DNA of 64,000 nucleotides, taken from contig NC_030853.1 in the NCBI RefSeq assembly GCF_000208745.1, forward strand, positions 10,301,067 through 10,365,066. The letters run 5' to 3'. This DNA comes from Theobroma cacao (taxonomy: Eukaryota; Streptophyta; Magnoliopsida; Malvales; Malvaceae). Shown in pieces: positions 46,412 to 57,606 of this stretch (its first letter is position 1; each line of letters starts with the position of its first letter). The notes below the pieces were generated by a model. That model did no database searches. It saw only the letters and a list, made by a program, of their open reading frames with translations, and was not told where the DNA came from. The position numbers and the translations under genes are program-made.

Positions 46412-47611
46412 TGTTGGTCTCAAGTAAATGTGCTAGAGGGGGGGTGAATAGCACTTTTTGGCTCTTACTACATCAACTTCTAATTTCGAGCAAGTTGAGA
46501 ATTAACAACAAGAAGTCTGAAGCAAAATGTGGGAATAATTTAAGAAAGAATCAAAATAAAAACAAAAACAGAGCAAACAATGCACCAGAATTTGTAGTGG
46601 TTCGGTCAAAAACTTACATCCTCTACCTTGATTATTCAACCAACGATTTTCGAAATCAACTCACTAAAAACATTGAAATTTCCAAGCTCCCACCAAGCTT
46701 TACAATGGCTTTTAGCAAGATCAGCCATAACCTTTACAATGGTTTTTCACGGGATCAACCAAACTGTAAAAACTAACTTTTCTAAGGCTAAGTCAGAACC
46801 TATACACTTAATCAAGCACTCCCAAGCTTGATCACTCCCCTTAGAGTGTCTCGCACAGTCTAAGTAATCAAGGAGAAGAGAAATAAAGGTGTACCTATGA
46901 TCACTGACTTGATCTAAGTGGTACAAAGTGAAGTGCTTAAATCTGTTACAAGGATAGGAGTGAAGTGTAGAAAGTATGCAAAGGATTTTTTATATTTTCG
47001 AGCTCTTTTTTATCTTGGAAGCACCAAATATTGTTCTTAGCCGTTGGGAAGGGTTTTTATACTTGAAAAAACAACTCTGATTATTGTTTGGCAAATTCTG
47101 ACCATTGGAAATAGTTTGGAGTTGGTTCTAGCTGTTAATCTATCTTCTAGTGTTTAGATTCAAATTTGCAAACAAAGAGCTCTTAGTTGACTAAGTGTGC
47201 ATCTTAGTCGATTAAGTTAGTTATATCTTCTAATCCTATTTCTAGTAGTGAGCTCTTAGTCGACTAACAAAACCTCTTAGTCGATTAAGTTAATTCTGTC
47301 TCTGAACCTAGTTTCTAGTAGTATGCTCTTAGTCGACCAACAATTCCTCTTAGTCAATTAAGTCGTCTTTGTCTCTAAACTGGCCATCTTCATTTTTTAG
47401 TTTAGTTGACTAACTCCCTTGATTATCTGACTAAGTGGCTTCTGTTTTGTGGCTTCAAATGTAGCTCCTCATTCTTATGAGGTTTGATATTCCTTTTTTA
47501 GTGATTAATTTATTATTAGCATACATTTTTCATCTTGCACACTCAAGTAGCAAAGTTAGACATAAATGAATGGGAATGTTTTATTATCATCAAAAACTAA
47601 TGGAGCCAACA
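46412..47611 (-). repeat. copia 5' LTR
   Basis: Plus-strand ends are TGTTGGTCTC and GGAGCCAACA, so the LTR reads TGTTGGCTCC to GAGACCAACA on the minus strand, 1200 bp. A TATAAAAA candidate lies at 47054-47061 (minus). It contains repeated CTTAGTCGACTAAG palindromes at 47190-47440. The partner LTR lies beyond the left edge. Confidence 0.9.
47190..47440. repeat. three ~74-bp units with TTAGTCGACTAA palindromes
   Basis: Each unit pairs GCTCTTAGTCGACTAA with CTCTTAGTCGATTAAG and ends CTAGTAG. About eight palindrome copies, some degenerate, lie in the U3 part of the copia LTR, upstream of the TATA candidate when read on the minus strand. Confidence 0.8.
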
Positions 47612-47797
47612 ATAACATGAAGCATGCGTAGATGAATGAGTAGTCCATAGAGGATTCATCACCCCAACTGATTTGAAACAAACATATCTCATTTGATTAA
47701 AAGTCATTGGCCAAGATCTTGATAAGTCAATACGAAAGCTACTGAACTAATATGGATAAGTTAGAAAGTAGACATCAAGCCATGCTTTCTATCTATC
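47612..47797. other. flank between copia LTR and solo LTR, nothing recognised
   Basis: About 180 bases without an open frame or repeat that I recognise. ATAAC directly after the copia LTR would be its target duplication. Confidence 0.5.
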
Positions 47798-48189
47798 TGT
47801 GAGACCTTGATCTTTATAAACTCGTAGCTGAAAGTAGACGCGATATCACAAGCTAGGGGTAATTTTGTCATTTCCGTAGTGAGCTCCAAAAAGTAGGTTT
47901 TCAAACAATATTATGGCCTAAGTAGGCCTAAGGCATAAATGAATGATGAAAATAAGGGTAAAATGACGAAGGAAATAAAAATAATGATGATTTCCAAGGT
48001 ACGGGCAAAATGGTCATTTTTCATCTCGGGTCAAAATTTTAAGTTTCGTAAACCCGAGTATTCTAGACTATTATGGACCTTGTCTCAGTGTCAAAATAGT
48101 AACAAGATTGCACAAAGGATTAAAGCAAGACAAAGCCAACTTGTTAAGGGCTTTTTTATAATTTAATAAGAGATTAGATAAGCTTTGGC

Positions 48190-48197
48190 TATAAATA
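48190..48197 (+). promoter_or_regulatory. TATA box of the E-b solo LTR
   Basis: TATAAATA, about 330 bases upstream of the first predicted donor. Confidence 0.6.
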
Positions 48198-48521
48198 TTA
48201 GTTGTTCCAACAGCTTTTTCATTTCTTTCAGCAGCTTCTTCTTCTTCTTCCTTCCATCTCACGTTTCTCTCTTCTTCCATGAAAGCTTCTTTCAAGCTTC
48301 CATCACTCTCTCAAACTAACCTCAATCTTCGTGCTTTACACACCACGTTGTAGGGTTTTTCGTACTCTTTTACTCCCTCACTTAAAACAAACCCTTAAAA
48401 GTCTTTCTTCAATACTTTCTCTCACCAGTTGAACTGTGTAGAGAGAAAGAGAGAGAGAGAGAGAGACATTTCATGATAGCTTGAGGACTCTTGGGAAGGA
48501 ATTTCATTACAATCCACCAAG

Positions 48522-48763
48522 GTGAGTGATGAATTAGGAGTGGTTTTAAGTTGTTGATAATGGCTAGTAATTGAAGTTATGAGTTGTGTTATTGCTGAAG
48601 TTGTTTATCTATTTCTAGTGTTATTAAAGAAGAGAAACTAAATAGCTAATCAAATGGTAATTGGAAGGTAGATAGGAAGGGCCATTGAAGCTTGAGTTGG
48701 GAAAAGCTTTTGGAGCAATATTAATGTAAATTGGATTGGCTGTGATGTTTTTATGTGTGATAG
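48522..48763 (+). other. predicted intron 1 of the E-b LTR leader
   Basis: Donor CCACCAAG|GTGAGTGATG and acceptor TGTGTGATAG|GTTCCAACG. 242 nt. The intron-less copy at 34697 joins ACCAAG to GTTCCAACG. Confidence 0.7.
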
Positions 48764-48837
48764 GTTCCAACGAGGCCCCTCAGCCCAAATTAGACCATTA
48801 GGGAAGTTAGAGTCGACTAAAGGTTCAACAAATACCG

Positions 48838-50018
48838 GTGAGTGAACTTGCATAAAAGAATGTTTTGGGATATACACATGTATGTTTGATTGAATCCCCT
48901 AAAGCGTTTTATCGGCTCTTTCTTTAAAACTCACACGGTAACAAGCCCTTATGAAATGTTTTTATGTTATTAAATGGATATTGTGATGAATCCATATGTT
49001 TATGTATAATGTTGATATATATATATATATACATACTATGTCATAAACGGTACCATTGTGTGACAAATGTAACCGTGCATGTGCGGGGTGAGTGTGCACT
49101 TGCCGGTGATGATAGTGGTGAGGGAGATGGATAGTGATATTGCCCGTCTGCACGATGTGGGGGGATGTACACGATGGCATTAACTGTGCACGATGTGGGG
49201 GGATGCACGCGATGACTCTTGCTATATGCACGATGTGGGGGGATACACATGAGCTGGGTGAGATGGGATGGTATACGAATTAAAATATGTTTAGGTATAT
49301 GTATATGCAATAGAAAGATCATGATTGTAATATGTGATTGTATGGCATGATGAATCTTGAAAATTTTCCATTTACTTGCAAATTGATTTTATTGCAGCAC
49401 CAAATGGATGTTTAGTGCAAAAGAGGTCCCTCTTTATTTAGGTGCCCTGTTTCTCGCTGCAGTGAGAAACATTCTATTTTTGCTGCTTGCAACTCGTTGC
49501 AGTGAGAAACATTCTGTTTTGCCTCTTGAATCTCGTTGCAACGAGAAACTTTCTGTCCTGCATGCTACCTTGTTGGTTTTTGCCATATTTTCCATTTCTT
49601 TAACATCATGGTTGAGCATGGACTTCCAACATCAAAGAATTAATTAATTAAGTTTGAAATGAGAGGGTTTGGTGAGAAACCCTCGGCCACTTGAGAAACC
49701 CTTGGCTAGTTGATAATTTGAGCCAAATTTGAATGCCTTTCCGCTACAGCGAGGACCCATCGTTTTACTTCACTTGACTTGCTTGAATGCTATTAAAGTT
49801 TTCACTCTTCAAATCCTTTGTTGTGCATGGACCCTTTATCGTCAAGTGATTAACTCATTAAGGGTTTAATGAGGGGTTTTATTAAGAACTAAACTAAATT
49901 TGATTATTTTGAAGATAAATGCATCATGATTTCTTTAAACTTTCCTTATTGTTTGCTTGTTCCTTTCCTTTGTTCACTCATTGGTTTATACTCACGATTT
50001 TCAACTTCATGTTTTCAG
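48838..50018 (+). other. predicted intron 2 of the E-b LTR leader
   Basis: Donor AATACCG|GTGAGTGAAC and acceptor CATGTTTTCAG|ATCAAGAGG. 1181 nt. Exon 2 is 48764-48837, 74 nt. The intron-less copy joins AATACCA to ATCCGTAG. Confidence 0.7.
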
Positions 50019-50392
50019 ATCAAGAGGCAGCCGGTAAGTAGGTCAAGGTGTCCTCGTAGATTCATATCCTTGATAGGTATCTCAACATTCAATAGCTGAA
50101 CTTTCACCCGAGTCTCTCTGTTGGAAGTCAAGTATCCCTTTTGTGGTGTATATACAAACTCGTTGCAAATTATTAAGATGTATGTATAGACAACATATGT
50201 ATATTTTGTTTGGCAATGCCATTATGAGTGGGAAATGTTTAGTATTATTTCAAATTGAAATTATGAAATTGTGATCTTAGCAACTTTTGATGGAAATTAT
50301 GAACAGGTCACATAGATAGGCTTGCTCGGGTTTAGTGGGCTATGTCCATTAGGCCCATGCACCGGTCATGGCCCGAAAATTGGATTGTGACA

Positions 50393-51420
50393 GTATCAAA
50401 GATATATGATGAGAGGATTGAGTTACACTAAGATTGATGTATTTGGCTATGGATGGCATGCTCAAAATACGCAAGGGAAAGAAAATTAAAACTTTAGAAC
50501 TAAATAACCAAAACTTGCCTCCACCCATGGATCACCTTGGTGATATTTAACATATAAAAGAACAAAATTAATTATTATTCAAAAGTTACCTTGCCAAGTA
50601 ATTTTATAATCATAAAGGCACTTCTCGAAGCAATCCTACGAACATCGCAAAGAGCAAAAACCCTAGCCAATCAAGTGCTTGATCTCCAACGATAGTACAC
50701 AAGATTGCACACGAACCTTCCACAAATGAGGGAGTTTTTAACTATATTTTGTGCTGGCAAAAAGAACAACAATTGTCCTTTTCTTCATTTTCACAATCTT
50801 CGTTGAACCTCTCTTGAAAATTGCTTCGAAAACAAGTTTCTCTTTCACACAAAGGGAGTGGCAGCAAAGAGAGAAAACATTTTTTCTTTTTCTAACGAAA
50901 ACTAGGTTTTCTTCAATTGTAAAAAACTCTCATATGGAAAATAATTAAAAGGTGACTTATATAGCTAGGTTAAAATAACTTCAATTTTACAATTAAGACC
51001 TCAATATTACAACATATTATAATATTAGGCCCCTTAATTAAACTCTTTTAATTAAGCCTTTAGAAATTAAAATCAAAGTTAATTTCCTTTATATTTTGCA
51101 ATCAAGGCCTTATAATTATAATTGTTTATAATGATGCCTGAAACTTAATTAAACTCCTTTAATTAAGTTTATAGAAGTTAATTACCTAGCATTTGATTTA
51201 AGTCTAACTTAAATCACCACTCTCCCAATTTAATTCAAATGCAATCATTGTGTGTGACCTATTAGGTTCCTAACATGTTGGCAATGGAATTGATTAATAT
51301 AAATTTCAATCAATTAATTTATATTCAATTGCATAGACCAAGATTGGCATCTAGCAATGCACCATGGCCATCCATTTGTTAGGAGAGTGAAAGGGTTCTT
51401 TGACAACCTATCAATATACA
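50393..51420 (-). other. unassigned AT-rich repeat-like sequence
   Basis: No gene. Read on the minus strand it has several TTAATTAA-rich direct repeats (50990-51180), a TATATAAG box (plus 50956-50963) and then a GAAAACCTAGTTTTCG-type leader, so it may be an LTR of another family. I could not find its ends or a partner. Confidence 0.35.
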
Positions 51421-51699
51421 ATCTATCAGTGTAGTTCATTCCCTCATCATATATTCCGGAGATGATAAAAGCTTGGTATAGTATATACTCTTATTGACCT
51501 CCATATTTTTTCCTGCAATTATAGCATTAGCTTTATAAAGACTTTTGAAACCTTTTCATAATCTGCATGTTGCCTTGGCCAAGGACTTCAATAAGTTAAT
51601 GTTAACAAAGAACAAATAGGATATTTCCTCTAAAACACTTGAGGTGGTGATACATATCTTGACCACTCATTTGCCTTCACATGCTTCATACCATACCTA
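51421..51699. other. no feature recognised
   Basis: About 280 bases without open frames or clear similarity to the other families here. Confidence 0.4.
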
Positions 51700-52534
51700 A
51701 AAGCATCCTGTTTTGGCATCCTTGGTTAGGCACTGTAGGGATGAAATTAAAGCATAGAACTCCACATATAAGACAACCTGGTGTCTCAGGTCTAGGAAGT
51801 ATTTTCATGACAGACACATGAGAAGTGCGTGCCTAAGATGAGGTTGTAGTGCCTTTAACTCAAGATTTGATGCTTGCTTAACACATGGTGGTGGAATAGG
51901 CTACCTTTTATCTAACTTCTCAAATTGAGTTCTTCTTGAATAATGCACTTTTGCTAAAACCTCCTTAGGTAACTCATCAACTATATCCAAAAAAAGAATG
52001 GGAGGCACATATGGCTTGACTTGTTGTGATGTAGATATTTCTTTTTCTTGCTTAATTTCTTCATCTTCAACTTGATTGTTGAAAGTATTTCCTTGATCTA
52101 CTTTATCTCCATCATCTTGAAGTCTATTATTGATGGCATTAGCTAGTTAGCCCACTTGTGTCTCAAGATTTCAGATTGATTCTGCCTGACTTTGAATGAT
52201 GGCATCAGTACTTGTAATGAAGGCATCTGTCTTTGTCATGAAGGCACCAGTCTTTGTCATGAAGGCACCAGTCTTTGTCATGAATTACATGAACATATCC
52301 TCTATTGAAGGCTTTTTCTCTAGCATAGGAGCTTTAACTTGTGACTGAAAACCATTATGGAACATAAGCTATGATGAATATGTAGGACCATGATCATTAC
52401 TCCATAAAATATTTTTGTGATTCCATCTTGAGTTGTAATTGTTGGAGTATGACTTATTTTGTTGCCCATCGAAGCTTTCATCAAATTGCATTGATTCATA
52501 ATAGGTTGGACAACAAATCAGTTGAATGCCTATC
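51700..52534 (-). pseudogene. Athila-like gag/pol linker fragment, decayed
   Basis: Broken minus-strand frames read KKPSIEDMFM, TSTDAIIQSQAES, NLETQVG, LANAINNRLQ, KPYVPPILF and NLELKALQPHLRHAL. These follow the order of the gag C-terminal and linker part of Athila elements (SLEDLM, NLEVQIGQLA, PFVPPIPF, LELKPLPxHLRYAF). Many stops. The more N-terminal piece lies beyond the solo LTR, at 54826-55094. CTATC (52530-52534) is the target duplication of that LTR. Confidence 0.65.
52197..52280 (-). repeat. four 21-bp tandem repeats in the Athila-like gag
   Basis: Units start at 52197 (diverged), 52218, 52239 and 52260. The last two are identical. The minus strand encodes the heptapeptide MTKTGAF and variants, placed where Athila gag has one MTKTD-type motif. 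Confidence 0.88.
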
Positions 52535-54820
52535 TATCACAACCCAAATTCCGGGCCATGATCGGCGTATAGGCCCAATGGGCATAGTCCACTAAGGCCA
52601 TGCAAGCCTATTTATTGACCTGTTCATCATTCCATCAAAAGTTCCTAAAGTCACATTTCATAATTCCAATTCAAAATAATGCTAACCATTTCCAACTCAT
52701 AGTGGCATTACCAATCAAAAAATATATATTGTCTAAAACATACATCTTAATAATTTACATCGGGTTTGTCTATACATAACAAAAGGGATACTCAACTTTC
52801 AGCGGAGAGACCCAAGCGAAAGTACAGCTATTGAATGCCGAGATACCTACCAAGGAGACAAACCTACGAAGACACCTAGGCCTAGTTACCGACTGCCTCC
52901 TGATCTGAAAACATGAAGTTGAAAACAGTGAGTATAAACCCAGTGAGTGAATAAAGGAAAGGAACAAGCAAATGATAAGAAAAGTTTAAAGAAATCATGA
53001 TGCACTTATTTTCATAAATAATGCAATTTAGTTTAGTTCTTATTAAAACCCCTCATTAAACCCTTAATTGGTTAATCACTTGATGATGAAGGATCCATGC
53101 ACAACAAAGAATTTGAAGAGTGAAAACTTTAGCAGCATTCAAGCAAGTCAAGCGAAATAACTGATCCTTGCTGCAGCGGCGAGAATGAATTTTTGCTGCA
53201 GTGAAATTTGGGCTCAAATCATCAACTAGTCGAGGGTTTCTCACTAAAACCCCTCATTTCAAACTTAATTAATTAATTCCTTAATGTTGGAAGTCCATGA
53301 TCAATTATGATGTTAAAGAAGTGGAAAATATGGCAGAAACCAAACAAGGTAGCAAGCATGGCAAAAGGTTTCCCGCTACAGCGAAATCACCTATAGACAT
53401 CTCATTCTCGTTGCAGCGAGCTACTGGACTACAGCTAGCCTCCCAACTCGAAAGTTTCTCGTTGATTCTTGCTACAGCGAGAAACTGAACACCAAGAAAA
53501 AAGTTCTCATTATATCAAGAAAAAGCCAACCTGCTGCAATGATAAAATAAACTTGAAAATACTTAGCAATTTCCAAGGTTCAACATGCAAGATTTCACAT
53601 ACATTACAACCATATACCATATTCATGAACTTTCTATTGCATAAATATATATATATACATATATCCAATACTACCACCCCCTCACCCAGCTCATGTGCAA
53701 CCCTCACATCGCACACATAGCTGGAGCCATCATGTGCATTCCCTACATCGTGCACAGCTAATACCGCCGTGTGCATCCCCCATATCGCGCATAGGCAATA
53801 TCATCATCCACACTCCCGCACCCATCATCATTGGCATGTGCATCCCCCACATCACGCACACGTATGGTTATATTTATTACACAATATTAACTATCGATAC
53901 ACAACATATATATATCAGCATCCTATAGGAGCACAAGGATTCATCATATTGCACACTCACCACATATAACACTTTAATAAAGGCTTGTTCCCATGCATAA
54001 TCTTTAAGGAAAAATCAAATAAAAATCATTCACATGCTTCATCCAAATACCAATACATTTCCCAAAATATTTTAAATGCAAGTTCACTCACCTTGGTGGA
54101 TTTGTAATTGAATTTCTTTTCAAAATTCTTCCCAGCTAATAAGGGAAATCACTCCCTTTCTCTCTACACGTCCAACTAGTGAGTGAATGTACATAAGAAA
54201 GAATTTTGAAGGCTATTGAGGTCTAAAAGTGGAAGAGCATGAAAAACCCTATGAAAGGGTGTAGAAAAACATGAGAAATAAAGCTAATTTGGGGAAGTTT
54301 TAAAAGTTTCAAAGGATACTTCCATGAAAGGTGCAAAGAAACATGGATTGGAGAGAAGGATAGGAGGAAGAAGAATAAGAGAAGCTGTTGGAAAACTAAA
54401 GAAAAGATGCTGGAGATTAGATATTTATAGTTCAAGTTTATCCAATTTTCATACAATTTACAATAATACCCTTAACAAGGCCACTGGTCTTCCTTCTCTC
54501 CTTTATGCACTTTTTTACTCCTTAACATTGAGACAAAGTCCATAATAGTCTAAAGTACTCAAGTTCACGAAAACTTAAAAATTTCGACTCAAGATGAAAA
54601 ATGACCATTTTGCCCCTACCTAGGAAATCATCATTATTTCTATTTCCTTCATCATTTTATCCTTATTTTCATCATTCATTTATGTCTTAGGCCTACTTAA
54701 GCCTTAATAATGTTTGAAAGCATACTTCTAGGGGCTCACTAAGGAAATGACGAAATTACCCCTAGTTCGTGATATCGCTTCTATTTCTAGCTACGAGTCC
54801 ATAAAGATCAAGGTCTCACA
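52535..54820 (-). mobile_element. solo LTR, subfamily E-b, lacking intron 1 and exon 2
   Basis: Plus-strand ends are TATCACAACCC and AAGGTCTCACA, 2286 bp, with a perfect CTATC duplication (52530-52534, 54821-54825). TATA box at 54422-54429 (minus). Exon 1 (CCACCAAG) is joined straight to the second donor, GTGAGTGAACTTGC, near 54090. It has a minisatellite near 53690-53870 and four or more palindromes near 53165-53480. Confidence 0.9.
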
Positions 54821-54825
54821 CTATC

Positions 54826-55094
54826 TCCACAAAACTCACATGTAACAAAAAGGACTTTGAAAAGCATTATCACCCTAAGCGTTAATTTTTTTAGACAAAG
54901 CATCTACTTGGGTGGCTAAAACACTAATTACATCCAATGCATAATCACTAGCAACCCTCCTAGGCACAAATTGTTTAGATGGCCATAGATAGTTCATCAA
55001 CCCAATCAAAAGTATCTAAAAATAAAAAGAAAAGTTTGAAGTTAGATTAGGAATGCTTGGTATTAATATTAACAAGAAAGAATTAAAAATTAAT
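54826..55094 (-). pseudogene. Athila-like gag fragment
   Basis: ALDVISVLATQVDALSKKI is readable on the minus strand (about 54860-54940) and resembles the coiled part of Athila gag. Most of the N-terminal gag expected between the primer site and this motif is missing. Stops are present. Confidence 0.55.
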
Positions 55095-55112
55095 TCCTCG
55101 GCAACGGCGCCA
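55095..55112 (-). other. Athila-type primer binding site
   Basis: The minus strand reads TGGCGCCGTTGCCGAGGA, matching with one change the TGGCGCCGTTGCCGGGGA site known from Athila elements (tRNA-Asp type). It fixes a minus-strand orientation. Confidence 0.88.
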
Positions 55113-55121
55113 AAAATTTGT

Positions 55122-56629
55122 TGTTGATTTCTCACACAAGTACACGTATCATTAACAAGTAATATAGTGATAAAGAAGAGTATCGATCCCATAGAGAATT
55201 GTTTAATTCCTACTGTTAACTGCTAAAATTATAACACCCTAATTTTATCTAAAGAATTAAAATAAAAAAGAAAAATTAAAACTAATAAACTGAAACTAAA
55301 ATTAAATAGTAAATAAAACTTACTTAACTACAAGACCTAAGATTATAATATCCCTTAATACTTCATAAGATTATTGTCTCTCTCTTTTAACTCAAGGTAA
55401 TGGATTAAGTTGCTAACCTAAAGTCCTAAATTATTTACAAGTCTCTATAGAGTTTCTCATAAAAATACCTCTCCAAATTAATTTATTATATGTCTATGTA
55501 AATTAAATTGAAGAAAGATTTATTAAGTTTGTGCTATAATCCTGGCTACGTATGGCTTATAAGTGTATATCTACCCTATATGCAAATCAAACTACCTAAT
55601 CAACTTAGTGCATTCTATCATATGCTATTCTATTGAAGGTTTACCTAAATCTCCTTCATCAAGGTTTAACCTAGGTTTCCAATTAAATCTAATTGGTGAT
55701 TAGGCAATTAGAAGCATTAAGAACAGAATAAAATAAACAACTTAAATCTATTAAACATAAGCAAAAGAGAGATAAATAAATCAGAATACATAATGAGTTC
55801 AATCATAATCTTATATTAACAATTTAGTTCCCCATTAAGTCACACATCATCATTGAATGAAGTTTAAACAATAAAAACAAACTAAGAAAATAAAAGAATA
55901 ATAAAAAAGAAGAAAATCTGGAAATATAATCTTGATCTTCCAAGTCTTCTTGAATCCTTCAAAATCTTCTCAGCTTCAATGAATTTGTGACTTGACTCTC
56001 ATCTTTCAATCTAGTGTTTTTTCATTCCCTCTCCCCTTTTTAAGTCCTTCGAAAGGTTGTTTTTATAGGCTTTGAATTTAGGCCAAGTTGGGTGAAGAAA
56101 AAATTTAATTCAAACTAGGATTTTCTCATCAAACTATGTGAGTTGCAACCTTGCCTAATTAATTAACAGAAATCGTAATTACTCTAGGATTGTAGTGCAT
56201 CAAATTTGATAAGATTTTTGACTACCTTCCAGGTCAAACTCGATGAAGTGGTAAACATTAAAGTTGTAGCTTTTTCTCTTATCTTTCCAATAGTCTAAGA
56301 ATAGCTTCATTTGAAGCTCTGTAGAGAGAGTTATGGCCAAAATATCGAAACATGTGTAGTGAAAGTCTGCACCTTGAAATTGCTCTCCTTCTTTTACTAA
56401 AATTTTTCTTTCAAGCACCTACAAAAGCACAAATAAATCAATAATAACCTATCTTATCCACATTAACACCAAATTAATCATAAAATTTACTAAGATTAGA
56501 TTGACTCAACTTAAATAACTAATTTAAAATAATTAAATAAAATCTACTTATTTCTATGCATTACTACAAGAACTAAGCTAAATTATTATCAAAATTAAGC
56601 TCAAATAACTCTATATCATAGAGTTATCA
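55122..56629 (-). repeat. Athila-like 5' LTR
   Basis: It runs from next to the primer site to GAGTTATCA, about 1.5 kb. On the minus strand it starts TGATAACTCTATGATATAGA, a start known from Athila-type LTRs. The start contains a perfect short inverted repeat (56607-56625). No partner LTR in the window. Confidence 0.75.
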
Positions 56630-57606
56630 GGGATTCACACACTCTTAATAAAGAGATTTTGGCAAATCACTATGTGGATCACCATTAGAGATAAGACAAT
56701 TGTGCTGCTATGGTCTATTAAGTCTTAGCTAGTGTACAAAAGTCAAAAAATAAAAAAATAAAAGCCAAGGAAGACTCCACCAAAGAAAGCAAACATCAAA
56801 CTTTCAGGTATGTCAATATCTTCCTCTTGTGATTTTTCTAGATTAGTTTCAATTAAAGTGATCTATTTTTTAGGGGATGAAAAGCTTAATTATATTCCAC
56901 TATGAATGATCACATTAGCATGATTCAAATCCCTTTCAAACAGCAAACAACTATTCTAAAGAAAAGGAGCCAAAAACAAAGCAAGAAAGCAAGAGAATTT
57001 TAGAGATAATCAAGATCAAAAGCTTCAATCATTAGTTTCTTTCTCTATCTTTATGTTTCTTTTATATTCTTTGCCTTTGATTAATGGTTAATTTTCTTTG
57101 GATGATATTTTGCTTAAATATTATGAACTGATTTATGTTTTTAGGATTATGGTGGATTTCAACATGTAATCTAAATATTTGTTTCTCTTTTATTTATCAT
57201 GAATGGATATGGTTTTGCTTATTCAAATATGTTTTAATGCTTTTGATTGTCTAGCCAATAATTAATAGATTTGTGAATCTAATCAAGACTCGATAGAGAT
57301 ATTTTAGATTGGACTAAGGTTTGAATAGTGTATGCTCATGTCATTTCAGTGATCTAATTCGCGATTAGGGTAGACATATGCCAATTGCCATATATAGCCA
57401 AATCAAAACACTAGCTTAATGAACCTTATTTAATTGATTACTATAGACATATAATGACCTAATTAAGTTAGGTATTTTTGCAAGCATCTCGATGGAGACT
57501 TGTACATAGATTTGGATTTTAGGTTAGTAAAACCACCCATGAATATAAATAATAAGAGATGCTAGTGTCATATAAAGTGTTGAATGAGCCCATAATCCTA
57601 GGTTTT
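56630..57606. other. unassigned sequence, no gene
   Basis: About 1 kb, AT-rich, without a useful open frame. The style of 57240-57606 is like an LTR or leader of another repeat, but I cannot show ends. Confidence 0.35.

Larger units (their letters stand above)
47798..50392 (+). mobile_element. solo LTR, subfamily E-b (intron-containing reference copy)
   Basis: From TGTGAGACCTTG to GGATTGTGACA, 2595 bp, with flanks CTATC and GTATC. TATA box at 48190-48197, a TTC run, GA repeat, donors 48522 and 48838, acceptors 48763 and 50018. Minisatellite of GCACGATGTGGGGGGAT units (about 49060-49260), a short TA run and three TCGCTGCAGCGA-like palindromes (about 49450-49550). Confidence 0.9.

Noticed and set aside
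46411..46831. Open frames on the plus strand near the copia primer site
   Set aside because: They lie within the copia LTR and in antisense, and resemble no protein.
50019..50077. A third, 44-nt intron after GGCAGCCG|GTAAGTAGG
   Set aside because: Too short for a plant intron, and the GT is not conserved in the E-a or E-c LTRs.
56200..56418. 72-codon minus-strand frame as a host gene exon
   Set aside because: It lies within the Athila-like LTR, is too short and has no known motif.
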